Positions 1 through 7,576 of a stretch of 64,000 nucleotides of DNA are shown piece after piece. The position numbers were made by a program, and so were the translations under genes. This DNA is from Myroides odoratimimus (GTDB lineage: Bacteria > Bacteroidota > Bacteroidia > Flavobacteriales > Flavobacteriaceae): contig NZ_JACAKB010000021.1 in NCBI RefSeq assembly GCF_030326305.1, positions 1-64,000 of the forward strand. Reading direction: 5' to 3'. The first letter of the stretch is position 1. The number at the start of each line of letters is the position of its first letter. The notes under the pieces were generated by a model. The model was given only the letters and a program-made list of their open reading frames with translations, made no database searches and was not told the DNA's origin.

Positions 1-2
1 CG

Positions 3-152
3 TTTTTTGCTAACTGCAAAAAGCATGACATTAATCCATATAAATGGCTAAAGTATGTTCTTGAAAATATTCAATCCATCAACCACAAGAATATCGCTGA
101 CCTATATCCTCATAATTACAAGAAACTTATCCTGGATAATGTAGAAGAATAA
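3..152 (+). pseudogene. IS66-family transposase, C-terminal fragment (cut by window start)
   Basis: An open frame enters from outside the window and ends at TAA 150-152. Its 49 residues include the stretch FFANCKKHDINPYKWLKYVL and then DLYPHNYKK, which I recognise as the C-terminus of Bacteroidetes IS66 TnpC transposases. The catalytic domain would lie upstream, so it cannot be said whether the full gene is intact. An IS21 helper fragment follows within 40 bp, so this is probably IS debris. Confidence 0.65.
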
Positions 153-185
153 TTAGATCTCACAAGATGTACTTGCTCGGGTGCA

Positions 186-278
186 TACATTGCAGATGCG
201 TTTTTAGATAGAATAATTCACTCTGCTATTCGCTTTGAATTAGAAGGAGAATCTCTCAGAAAAATAATCAAAAAATAA
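186..278 (+). pseudogene. IS21-family IstB ATPase, C-terminal remnant
   Basis: The frame reads IADAFLDRIIHSAIRFELEG then ESLRKIIKK and stop. This matches the conserved C-terminus of IstB helper ATPases, usually ADAILDRLVH...RIELKGESLRK. The Walker A and B parts of the protein are missing, and the upstream sequence in this frame is not IstB-like. IS21-type terminal repeats follow at 325-400, so this is the right end of a deleted IS21 element. Confidence 0.7.
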
Positions 279-324
279 TAACTCTTTTTAGCTATATTTA
301 TACTACTAAAAAACAAGGCGAAGA

Positions 325-400
325 ACTGTCTACTTTCACACTGGAATAGACTGTTCACTTTCACACCGGAATAGACTGTTTACTTTCAGTGGAATATTCA
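325..400 (+). repeat. IS21-type terminal direct repeats (three units)
   Basis: Three imperfect direct repeats of about 21-25 bp begin at 325, 350 and 375. Each has the core ACTGTytACTTTCAcaccGGA followed by ATA. Multiple transposase-binding repeats at the termini are characteristic of IS21 elements, and the istB remnant lies just upstream. A related pair is found at 51511-51550. Confidence 0.7.
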
Positions 401-490
401 ACAAGGTAATGTAACAGAGAAATCTTATCATCATAGGGTATCATTAATCTCGAAAAATTCAATAAGTTTACACAACTTAAAAAACAAAAA

Positions 491-850
491 ATGAAAATAG
501 GAATTACCTTCAGTCCCTTTGATCACCTACACGCAGGATATATCAAAATGCTAGAAGATGCTAAGTCACAATGTGATTACCTTATTGTAGGTTTACAGAC
601 TAATCCACATACAGATAAAGATTATAAAGGATTAGCTCCACAGACATTAGTAGAGCGCTATATTCAGCTTAAAGGGTGTAAATATGTAGATGAGATAGTT
701 CCTTATATCACAGAACAAGACCTAGAAGACATCATACGTTCTTATAAAATAGATGTACGCATCATCGGTGAAGAATACAAAGGAAAAAACTTCACAGCTA
801 AGAACTTCTGCATAGAGAAAGGAATAGAGATATATTATAATAAACGATAA
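491..850 (+). CDS. Cytidylyltransferase-family protein (glycerol-3-phosphate cytidylyltransferase-like)
   Basis: The 119-residue protein has the size and fold signature of the small TagD-like nucleotidyltransferases, which transfer CMP or AMP to a phosphorylated substrate. The N-terminus MKIGITFSPFDHLHAGY aligns with the GxFDxxHxGH nucleotide-binding motif. VERYIQLKGCKYVDEIVPY and the later IIGEEYKGKNF (the RTxGISTT region in TagD) also fit the family. The second histidine of HxGH is Tyr17 here (H14-A-G-Y17), a change in a normally catalytic residue. It lies alone between IS remnants and the end of the polysaccharide operon, convergent to it. Substrate unknown; activity is in doubt because of Tyr17. 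Confidence 0.75.
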   Translation: MKIGITFSPFDHLHAGYIKMLEDAKSQCDYLIVGLQTNPHTDKDYKGLAPQTLVERYIQLKGCKYVDEIVPYITEQDLEDIIRSYKIDVRIIGEEYKGKNFTAKNFCIEKGIEIYYNKR

Positions 851-960
851 AAGTTGTCTTTTGTTTATTCGTTTTTTTGTCTTTTTGAGCTTTCTCAAGA
901 CTATTTATTATCTGTAACAGAATAACAAATAACAAACTCACAGAAAACAATACCCCACAA

Positions 961-991
961 ACTGCGTCATCCTGAACTTGTGAAGGATCTC
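961..991 (+). repeat. Short imperfect palindrome of a common Bacteroidetes intergenic type
   Basis: The sequence GTCATCCTGAACTTGTGAAG followed by GATCTCA contains the inverted arms ATCCT and AGGAT. From memory it resembles a dispersed intergenic repeat of many Bacteroidetes genomes. Only one copy was seen in this window. Confidence 0.3.
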
Positions 992-1050
992 AGCCTATAT
1001 ATCACAATACAAAGATTACGAACTAGCAAACAAATTATATCATAAAGACA

Positions 1051-1088
1051 AAAGCCAAAGATTTACTCATTAATCTTTGGCTTTTTTA
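1051..1088. terminator. Bidirectional intrinsic terminator
   Basis: A perfect 13-bp stem (AAAGCCAAAGATT at 1051-1063 and its complement at 1072-1084) with an 8-nt loop is flanked by A and T tracts. It lies between the convergent cytidylyltransferase gene (+) and the last gene of the polysaccharide operon (-), so it can end transcription from both sides. Confidence 0.85.
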
Positions 1089-1124
1089 TATTCATTTACT
1101 GTTTTATCAATCGGTTCTCTTTCC

Positions 1125-1601
1125 CTACAAAACCTCACTTTTCCACACCACCTGTCCAGGTTTCAAAGTCTGACCTTCCGTAATACGAGCAAAACCCGCT
1201 ACATAAGCGGCAGGATAAGTACATACGTAATCCTCTACTATTGCATCGTGATCCACAGTTACATTCGCATTGATAATACAATGTTTTCCTATTTTAGCAT
1301 CTGCTTGTATTACAGCATTCGCTAATACTACCGTACCTTCACCAATCTCTGCAGATGGAGCCACATAAGCGGTAGGATGTATAATCGTAGCAAACCTATG
1401 CTTCACATCTCCTACTATACGTTTACGTACCTCATTATTTCCAATTCCTATAATCAACTCTGCCTCCTTCTCATAACTCTCACTATAAGGATTTGACGCA
1501 TCATCAAAGTACTCTACACTATTATCATTGTCCAACTGGTAAATTGTATCTTCTACTACCTTACCATGACCACCTTTACCGTATATTAGGTATTTTTTCA
1601 T
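1125..1601 (-). CDS. NeuD/PglD-like sugar O- or N-acyltransferase (left-handed beta-helix)
   Basis: A 158-residue protein starts at MKKYLIYGKGGHGKVV; an upstream in-frame ATG would add 31 residues unlike the family. The N-terminal nucleotide-sugar-binding GKGGHGK motif and hexapeptide repeats (PTAYVAPSAEIGEGTVV onward) with the active-site region NVTVDHDAIVEDYV identify it as the NeuD/PglD group, which acetylates nucleotide-sugar amines or hydroxyls. It is the last gene of the polysaccharide operon, downstream of the initiating transferase. Family members usually run to about 200 residues; this one stops soon after GFARITEGQTLKPG, so one or two beta-helix coils appear to be missing. Flanking downstream bases show no obvious continuation. 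Confidence 0.8.
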   Translation of the reverse strand: MKKYLIYGKGGHGKVVEDTIYQLDNDNSVEYFDDASNPYSESYEKEAELIIGIGNNEVRKRIVGDVKHRFATIIHPTAYVAPSAEIGEGTVVLANAVIQADAKIGKHCIINANVTVDHDAIVEDYVCTYPAAYVAGFARITEGQTLKPGQVVWKSEVL

Positions 1602-1654
1602 TCTTAAACGATTATTCTTACAAAATGATAAATTAAATAAACTCTTAAAAGTAA

Positions 1655-1890
1655 TTACACTTGCAAAGCGACAGTTAAGTGAACTGTATAACACAGTTAT
1701 ACTTGCGAAGCGATCTTACGGCCTAAGCTAGTGAGTGAGTGTCTTCTCATTGAAGATTTGCTAACGGTCACCTCGCCCAAAGGGAGTTTGGGGTGTTAGT
1801 GCAAATCGAAATGTAAGAAGACCATTTGCTAGGTTGAGCCTTGATTTTTTTGTTTACTTTTTTTATCAAGAAAAAAAGTAAAGTAAATAA
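1655..1890. repeat. Structured intergenic repeat, copy A
   Basis: A roughly 235-bp non-coding element shares ordered blocks with 56405-56640. The blocks are TTGCAAAGCG/TTGCGAAGCG, AGTGAACT, CTTGCGAAGCGAT, ACGGCCT, AAGGGAGTT, GTGCxAA, then GCCTTGA-T7-GTTTACTTT and a complementary A-rich arm ending AAAGTAAA. The centre folds as GATTTGC-TAAC ... GTTA-GTGCAAATC closed around a loop with CCCAAAGGGAGTTTGGG. It occupies most of the gap between the NeuD-like and WecA-like genes. Confidence 0.6.
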
Positions 1891-1930
1891 TATTTTTTAT
1901 TGTAAACTTTATAAGCTTCTTAGTATTATA

Positions 1931-2887
1931 CTAAGAAACGTATCTTTCTATTACCTTCTTCTTTACAACTAAATACACCACACTCGTTACCACCAATACA
2001 CCAACAGCAAAAGCAACCTGTGTACACATTTCCTGTGAAGTCATAAGTATAGTTCCATAACCTACAATAAACTGTAAAACTCCATATCCAAAAGAAACAT
2101 AAAGTTTATTTACCTTAGCTTCATTACTTAAATATTGGTATAAGTGAGTACGATGCGCTTGAAAAATATTCTCTTTATTCAATGCACGACGAACAATTGT
2201 CCATACAGCATCTATACCATATACAGCTAAGAATAAAATATAACTAAAATTACCTGTTGTGATAATTAATTGTCCTAATAAGAAGACAATAATAAATGCC
2301 ATACTCACACTACCTACATCTCCTGCAAAAGCCTTAGCCTTTGTTCTAAAGTTAAAGAATGTAAATACCACAGCACCTAATAAAGCAAATAAAATCAAAT
2401 CCATAGCCACAAAGCCTACTGTTTGATTCACTAAAGCTAATAGAGCTAATACCACAATACTATACCAAGCTGTAATCCCATTGATCCCATCCATAAAGTT
2501 ATAAGCATTGATCGTTCCTATCACTCCAATTAGAGCTGGTACTATCCACAACCAAGATAACTCAAATAAATTCCATTGATAGAACATCAACAGTACAGAT
2601 CCTAAATGTACCAACAAACGTATCTTATTCGATAATGTAAAGATATCATCTAAAAAGCTAATTAAGGTAATAGCTGTCAATCCTATAATGAAGTAAGGAT
2701 ACTCAAATCCAGAGTAAAGAAAGTATGCAAGTGCCCCAAAATAGAACACTACTCCTCCCCCTCTTAAAGTGATTTGTGTATGTGAGCTACGCTCATTTGG
2801 TTTATCTATGATATTGTACTTATCTGCTATCTTAAAGTACACTAACTCTGCAATAAATAATATTGCTAATACTATAATGTATTCCAT
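1931..2887 (-). CDS. Undecaprenyl-phosphate sugar-1-phosphate transferase (WecA/MraY family, GT4-PNPT)
   Basis: The 318-residue, multi-spanning membrane protein should start repeat-unit assembly by moving a HexNAc-1-phosphate from its UDP form to undecaprenyl phosphate on the cytoplasmic face. Family signatures are all present: the DD pair at 80-81, NAYNFMDGINGI at 127-138, GDVGS at 189-193, and the HRTHLYQ carbohydrate-recognition loop at 245-251. The preceding gene encodes a WbpV-like reductase, a pairing known from P. aeruginosa O-antigen loci (WbpV/WbpL), so the first sugar may be a 2,6-dideoxy HexNAc such as QuiNAc or FucNAc (inference). The adjacent initiation and reductase genes sit at the distal end of the operon. 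Confidence 0.88.
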   Translation of the reverse strand: MEYIIVLAILFIAELVYFKIADKYNIIDKPNERSSHTQITLRGGGVVFYFGALAYFLYSGFEYPYFIIGLTAITLISFLDDIFTLSNKIRLLVHLGSVLLMFYQWNLFELSWLWIVPALIGVIGTINAYNFMDGINGITAWYSIVVLALLALVNQTVGFVAMDLILFALLGAVVFTFFNFRTKAKAFAGDVGSVSMAFIIVFLLGQLIITTGNFSYILFLAVYGIDAVWTIVRRALNKENIFQAHRTHLYQYLSNEAKVNKLYVSFGYGVLQFIVGYGTILMTSQEMCTQVAFAVGVLVVTSVVYLVVKKKVIERYVS

Positions 2888-2903
2888 TTTTTTCTTTTTT
2901 AAT

Positions 2904-2918
2904 CGTAACGACGTTACG
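2904..2918. repeat. Short perfect inverted repeat in intergenic gap
   Basis: CGTAACG-A-CGTTACG is a 7-bp perfect inverted repeat in the 140-bp gap 2888-3027. The gap is noticeably richer in CG dinucleotides than its surroundings and carries further variants (GGTCGTAA, AACGACC). No gene or clear terminator is seen; the role is unknown. Confidence 0.35.
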
Positions 2919-3027
2919 GTCGTAATGTGTAAGTCGCTCGCTCGTTAAAAAGGTAATGCGTATCAACGTGATGCGTCTTTATGCTTAACGACCTTTACGT
3001 TTTTCGTTTCTTCACCTCCATCACCCA

Positions 3028-3942
3028 TCACATCTGACGTTCTTCACGAAATGAAGCAATCGTTCTTTCCAATCCTTTTTCTGCACTTACTGGCAATTTA
3101 TCTATACCTAATGCCACTTTCACTTTATCATTAGAAACCACATAATTCTCTGTCAATTTCTTTAATCGTTCAGAGTTCAAAGGTAATTTTATCTTATCAC
3201 CAATAGAAGCCATACTATTCATTAATCCTTTTGAGATATGCCATAGTTTAAGTTTCTTATTAGACACCTTCGCTATTAAGGTTACCAATTCATTTGTTGA
3301 TAAAGCTTTGTCATCAGAGAAATTATATACTCCTGAAGACACATTAGCATTTTGCATCATTTCATTCACTAAATAACATAAGTTATCTATAGATAAAAAA
3401 GAACGATGATTATCAAAAGATGCCAATGGCCAAGGAATACCTTTCTCTACTACTTTATATAATAGGTTTAAATTTCCTTTATTACCAGGACCATGTATCA
3501 TACATGGGCGAATAATAAACACTCTTTTACCTTTAGGTAGAGAAGCATTTAATAGGTACTGTTCCGCTTCCTGCTTTGATTGTCCATAAGGAGTATAAGG
3601 ATTAGGTGTTACATCTTCTTTTAAAACTCCTTCCACTGTATCTGCTACTGCTTTTACAGAACTAAAGTAAAAGAAATCTTTTGCATCACTTTTAATGAAA
3701 TGATTAAATAATTCTATCGTCAAATCTCTATTGACTTTAAAATACTCATTTGCACTCGAGGTATTAGCTGTATCATGCGCCTTACCTGCTAAGTGAATAA
3801 TCACTTCTGTTGTTGTAGGAATACTACTTTGCCAATTTTCTTTACGTAAAGATAAAGTATGAACACAATGTCCCTTATTACCTAAATAAGGCACTAAATT
3901 TTGCCCTACAAAGCCTGAAGTCCCTGTTGCTACAACATTCAT
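3028..3942 (-). CDS. NAD(P)-dependent sugar epimerase/4-ketoreductase (WbpV-like SDR)
   Basis: A 304-residue extended short-chain dehydrogenase. The Rossmann motif GTSGFVG lies at 7-13, the catalytic pair is Tyr119/Lys123 in YGQSK, with SS at 94-95. The best family match from memory is the WbpV-type reductase group that makes UDP-QuiNAc (or UDP-FucNAc) from the 4-keto-6-deoxy intermediate. It abuts wbuB (stop and start adjacent at 3942/3943) and precedes the WecA-like transferase, which would use its product. A plain UDP-hexose 4-epimerase is the alternative. Confidence 0.75.
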   Translation of the reverse strand: MNVVATGTSGFVGQNLVPYLGNKGHCVHTLSLRKENWQSSIPTTTEVIIHLAGKAHDTANTSSANEYFKVNRDLTIELFNHFIKSDAKDFFYFSSVKAVADTVEGVLKEDVTPNPYTPYGQSKQEAEQYLLNASLPKGKRVFIIRPCMIHGPGNKGNLNLLYKVVEKGIPWPLASFDNHRSFLSIDNLCYLVNEMMQNANVSSGVYNFSDDKALSTNELVTLIAKVSNKKLKLWHISKGLMNSMASIGDKIKLPLNSERLKKLTENYVVSNDKVKVALGIDKLPVSAEKGLERTIASFREERQM

Positions 3943-5154
3943 TTATTTAATAATATTATTAAGTACTCTAATTAAACGCTCTAAAACGACAGATCTCTTA
4001 AACTCTTTATTAAAATAATCTAATGCATTCTGTCCCATCATATTTTTTTCTTCTGTAGACAACATAATTATTTTCTCAATATTAATTACAAGTTCTTCTA
4101 CATTTTCTGAATCTGAAATAAATCCAGCCTTAGCTTCTTTCACAACCTTTGCACCTTCACCATCTAAACTTGCTAAAATAGGTCTACCACAAGCTAAGTA
4201 AGATTGCACTTTAGAAGGAATTGTAAGTGAAAAAATATAATCTTTTTTTAAAGAAACATACAAAGCATCAGCATAAGAGAAAAAATAAGGCATTTCTTCT
4301 GAAGGAAATTTACCAACAAAATAAACATACTCAGAAAGGGACAACTTATTTACCTTTTCTTTCAATGATTCTTTATATCTTCCATCACCCACAATTATCC
4401 AATTAAATTCCATCCCTTTGTCAATAACAATCTTCATTGCCTCTAAAAAAGTATCTAAACTCTGAGCTTCTCCAATATTACCAGCAAATAAAATATTCTT
4501 CCCTTTGGGTACTACTGAATCATACTTATCTGTATAGTTAATCCTCTTATAAAAAATTTCTGTTGTATTTGGTAGATAAATTATTTTGTCTTCTTTTACA
4601 CCTTGCTTTAAAATATAATCAGAAAATGTTCTTGACTGTACCAATAGTATGCTAGAATACTTGTAAATTTCTTTTGTTAACCAATTAAAAAAACCTAGTA
4701 CTAACTTATTATTTACACCACCAGCAGCAGTCAGTGAAGCAGGCCACAAATCTTGAACCCAAAAAGCATAAGGCACTTTCCTAATCATTTTATAAATCAT
4801 AGCTGGAAAACCAACTGTAATAGGTGAAGGTTCAAATACTAAAGTACAATCAATCTTTTCTTTAATATTAAACACTCTAAAAGAACCAAATACAGCAAAT
4901 GACATATAATTTAACAATAACCTCACCCCTCCACCGTTTCCTCTTGGAATCAAAATAGAGCGATAGATTTTTATACCATTCCAATACTCTATACATTTTC
5001 TATTCTTATAGTTAGAATAGATACTTCCATCTGGATAATTAGGTTGTCCAGTTAATACTATGACATCATGCCCCTCTTCTTTTAATCCAAGAGCAATATC
5101 ATTAATTTTAAAATTTTCTGGCCAAAAATACTGACTTATAATTAATACTTTCAT
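3943..5154 (-). CDS. wbuB: Glycosyltransferase family 4, WbuB-like (probable L-FucNAc transferase)
   Basis: The 403-residue cytosolic GT-B enzyme begins MKVLIISQYFWPENFKINDI and continues VVLTGQPNYPDG in the WbuB way. The middle has WVQDLWPASL, and the C-terminal nucleotide-binding half has GNIGEAQSLDTFLEA and IPSKVQSYLACGRPILA in place of the usual EX7E region. In E. coli and related loci wbuB lies directly after fnlABC and transfers L-FucNAc; the same neighbourhood is present here, 8 bp after the RmlD-like gene. Acceptor unknown. Confidence 0.82.
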   Translation of the reverse strand: MKVLIISQYFWPENFKINDIALGLKEEGHDVIVLTGQPNYPDGSIYSNYKNRKCIEYWNGIKIYRSILIPRGNGGGVRLLLNYMSFAVFGSFRVFNIKEKIDCTLVFEPSPITVGFPAMIYKMIRKVPYAFWVQDLWPASLTAAGGVNNKLVLGFFNWLTKEIYKYSSILLVQSRTFSDYILKQGVKEDKIIYLPNTTEIFYKRINYTDKYDSVVPKGKNILFAGNIGEAQSLDTFLEAMKIVIDKGMEFNWIIVGDGRYKESLKEKVNKLSLSEYVYFVGKFPSEEMPYFFSYADALYVSLKKDYIFSLTIPSKVQSYLACGRPILASLDGEGAKVVKEAKAGFISDSENVEELVINIEKIIMLSTEEKNMMGQNALDYFNKEFKRSVVLERLIRVLNNIIK

Positions 5155-5162
5155 TATGTAAT

Positions 5163-6047
5163 CTACATATAATGTTTATACAACTCCTCATTATCATAGA
5201 TCCATTGTAATTGCTCCTCTAACATTAAATCATAACTAGGAACTTCATATTGAAAATCTTTACGAATACTTTTAAGACTTTTATCTATAACATAAGAATC
5301 ATTCTTTTCAATATTAATAATTCCTTTTTTATATATTTTATTAAACAACTGTAACAAAGTATATTTATCAATTTTACTAGTAGCTGCAACTTGAATCAAG
5401 CCAACTATATTTTGTTTTATAATCTCATCGATAACCTTCGCTAATTCAAAGGTAGTTATACCTGACCAATAAGCTTTTGAAAAACCTTTTAAAGTTAATT
5501 CATCTGATTGACTCATAAACCAATGAAATAGTCCTATTCCTTTTGAATTAATTTCAGGTCCAATAATAGATGTTCTAATAGTTACATCTTTATTATTATT
5601 TAATTCTCCAAGAGCCTTAGACTGAGCATAAAAACCTTCACCATTTTTAAAAGAAACTTCTGTATAGTTTCCTCCCAAATCTTTTCCAGAAAAAACACAA
5701 TCAGTACTAATATGAATCACTTTAGTTTTAGAATCTTTAGTTATTTCTTCTAAAAAATGAGGAAAATAACTATTAAACCATATTGCTTTTGAAGGGTTAT
5801 CTTCTGCATCTTTATTCAAAATTCCTATACAATTAACAACAATATCAAATCGGTGTTTACTTATTAGTTCTCTTAATTTAGAAACATCAATCACATCTAA
5901 GTTAAATATATTTTTAGTTTCAACTACTCCTCTAGCTAAACCGAAAACATCATAATCTGATATTTTACTAAAATAGTTATAAAGAACATGTCCAGCCATT
6001 CCCTTTATACCAATAACTAACAACTTCTTTTTATTAACCTCTCCCAT
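5163..6047 (-). CDS. fnlB: RmlD-like reductase (probable FnlB/CapF-type step of UDP-L-FucNAc synthesis)
   Basis: This 294-residue SDR of the dTDP-4-dehydrorhamnose reductase type has GIKGMAGHVL near the N-terminus, HISTDCVFSG with the catalytic threonine, and YAQSKALGE with Tyr/Lys. Its place between the fnlC-type epimerase (14-bp overlap at 6034-6047) and wbuB makes 4-keto reduction in UDP-L-FucNAc synthesis the best reading. CapF/FnlB enzymes are usually about 370 residues with a C-terminal cupin; here that cupin is absent and a separate cupin gene lies at 7161-7571. The dTDP-rhamnose pathway is less likely, because no rmlA, rmlB or rmlC is seen. Confidence 0.78.
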   Translation of the reverse strand: MGEVNKKKLLVIGIKGMAGHVLYNYFSKISDYDVFGLARGVVETKNIFNLDVIDVSKLRELISKHRFDIVVNCIGILNKDAEDNPSKAIWFNSYFPHFLEEITKDSKTKVIHISTDCVFSGKDLGGNYTEVSFKNGEGFYAQSKALGELNNNKDVTIRTSIIGPEINSKGIGLFHWFMSQSDELTLKGFSKAYWSGITTFELAKVIDEIIKQNIVGLIQVAATSKIDKYTLLQLFNKIYKKGIINIEKNDSYVIDKSLKSIRKDFQYEVPSYDLMLEEQLQWIYDNEELYKHYM

Positions 6048-7170
6048 CTTTATTCCAAATTACTTTATTTACAATAGATGTATAACTCATTATTGCTTTA
6101 ACAACACGGTCAGAAGTATTAGTTACCTCATATTCATCTGGTAAACTAATACTAGAATCAAACAACCCTCTAGAAATTTCAATAGAATTAATCATCTGAT
6201 TTTTATCAATTCCACCTAAAACAATTGTACCTGCATCTACAGCCTCTGGTCTTTCAGTACTAGTCCTAATACTTACAGCAGGAAATCCCATCATTGCAGA
6301 TTCCTCGCTAATAGTACCACTATCAGAAAGAACAATAAATGAATTTGCTTGTAATTGTACGTAATCAAAAAAACCTAAAGGACTTACATTAGTTACCAAT
6401 GGATGAAAAACTACATCGTTTTTTTTAATTCGATTCTTAGTTCTTGGATGAGTTGAAAATATAATTGGTAATTTATAAACTTCAGCAACAGTATTAATCG
6501 CTTCAACTAAAATTTCAAAATTATTACCTAAATCAATATTTTCCTCACGATGAGCACTTACAACAATATATTTGTCTTTTTCTAATCCTAAATTTTTTAA
6601 AACATTACTACTCTCAATCTTATGTTGATACTTAATAAGTACCTCTTTTAGAGGAGATCCAGTTACAAAAACATGATCTTTTCTAAAACCTTCACTCAAT
6701 AAATAACGTCTACTGTTTTCTGTATAAGTTAAATTTATATCACTTATATGATCAGATATTTTCCTATTAATCTCTTCTGGTACATTTTGATCAAAGCATC
6801 TATTACCTGCTTCCATATGAAAAATAGGGATTTTTAATCTTTTAGCTGCAATTGTACTCAACACACTATTTGTATCACCTAATACCAATAAAGCATCTGG
6901 AAGTTCTTTACTCAGAATATCATATGATTTTGAAATCACATTACCAATTGTTTCCCCCAAATGAGCACCTGCTACATTTAAAAAATAATCAGGTTTCCTA
7001 AGCCCTAAATCTTCAAAAAAAATTTCGTTTAACTCATAATCATAATTTTGCCCAGTATGTACAAGAATATGATCAAAATATGTATCACATTTTTTGATAC
7101 ATTCCGCTAATCTAATAATTTCAGGTCTTGTTCCTAAAATAGTTACAACTTTTACTTTCTTTATTTCCAT
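6034..7170 (-). CDS. fnlC: UDP-HexNAc 2-epimerase, FnlC/CapG/WbjD type
   Basis: The 378-residue non-hydrolysing epimerase has the WecB fold: VVTILGTRPEIIRLA at the start, HTGQNYD, LVLGDTNSVLSTIAAKR, HMEAGNRCFD, VPEEINRKI and SDSGTISEESA. The RCFDQNVPEE...LTYTENSRRYL form is typical of the FnlC/CapG branch, which converts UDP-N-acetyl-L-pneumosamine to UDP-N-acetyl-L-fucosamine, rather than WecB acting on UDP-GlcNAc. It overlaps the cupin gene by 10 bp and the RmlD-like gene by 14 bp, which indicates translational coupling. Confidence 0.87.
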   Translation of the reverse strand: MEIKKVKVVTILGTRPEIIRLAECIKKCDTYFDHILVHTGQNYDYELNEIFFEDLGLRKPDYFLNVAGAHLGETIGNVISKSYDILSKELPDALLVLGDTNSVLSTIAAKRLKIPIFHMEAGNRCFDQNVPEEINRKISDHISDINLTYTENSRRYLLSEGFRKDHVFVTGSPLKEVLIKYQHKIESSNVLKNLGLEKDKYIVVSAHREENIDLGNNFEILVEAINTVAEVYKLPIIFSTHPRTKNRIKKNDVVFHPLVTNVSPLGFFDYVQLQANSFIVLSDSGTISEESAMMGFPAVSIRTSTERPEAVDAGTIVLGGIDKNQMINSIEISRGLFDSSISLPDEYEVTNTSDRVVKAIMSYTSIVNKVIWNKDGRG

Positions 7171-7571
7171 GTCATTAAATCATATTTATAATTATCATCT
7201 ACCTCTCCTAGTAAATAATCCGAAAATGCTAATAATTGCGAATCTTCTTCCAACTCTTGAATTAAAGTTGCATAACCAGAACTCAATAATAAGCTGTCGA
7301 AATTTAATGCTTTAAGAATATACTCCTGTACCACTAAATTGGTAGATGGATTCTCAAAATCATCTATTTTGACTACTTTTATTAAAAAACTACCACGACT
7401 CACACAAAAAAATCTTTTTTCTATTTTATGCCCCTGCCATCCTCTTCTTACGTTTAAAGATGAATTTTCAATTATATAAAGTCTTTTGAATAAACTTAAA
7501 TCAATATTATTGTTGAATAATAATTTACCTCTATGATCAGTAAATACATTCCCTGAAGAAAAAGATACCAT
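7161..7571 (-). CDS. Stand-alone cupin, sugar epimerase-like (WxcM/FdtA-like, possible detached CapF domain)
   Basis: A 136-residue single-domain protein. RRGWQGHKIEKRFFCVSRGS and the following SFLIKVVKID match the bicupin-fold sugar isomerase group (FdtA, WxcM C-terminus, RmlC relatives). It lies between fnlA (5-bp gap) and fnlC (10-bp overlap). In S. aureus CapF a C-terminal cupin performs the C3-epimerisation of the FnlA/CapE product before reduction. I infer that this small protein supplies that step for the shortened RmlD-like enzyme, but a WbuC-like accessory role is possible. Confidence 0.65.
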   Translation of the reverse strand: MVSFSSGNVFTDHRGKLLFNNNIDLSLFKRLYIIENSSLNVRRGWQGHKIEKRFFCVSRGSFLIKVVKIDDFENPSTNLVVQEYILKALNFDSLLLSSGYATLIQELEEDSQLLAFSDYLLGEVDDNYKYDLMTWK

Positions 7572-7576
7572 CTTGA

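Noticed and set aside
5163-6047. dTDP-rhamnose pathway reductase (rmlD)
   Set aside because: No rmlA, rmlB or rmlC in the window, while fnlA, fnlC and wbuB flank the gene.
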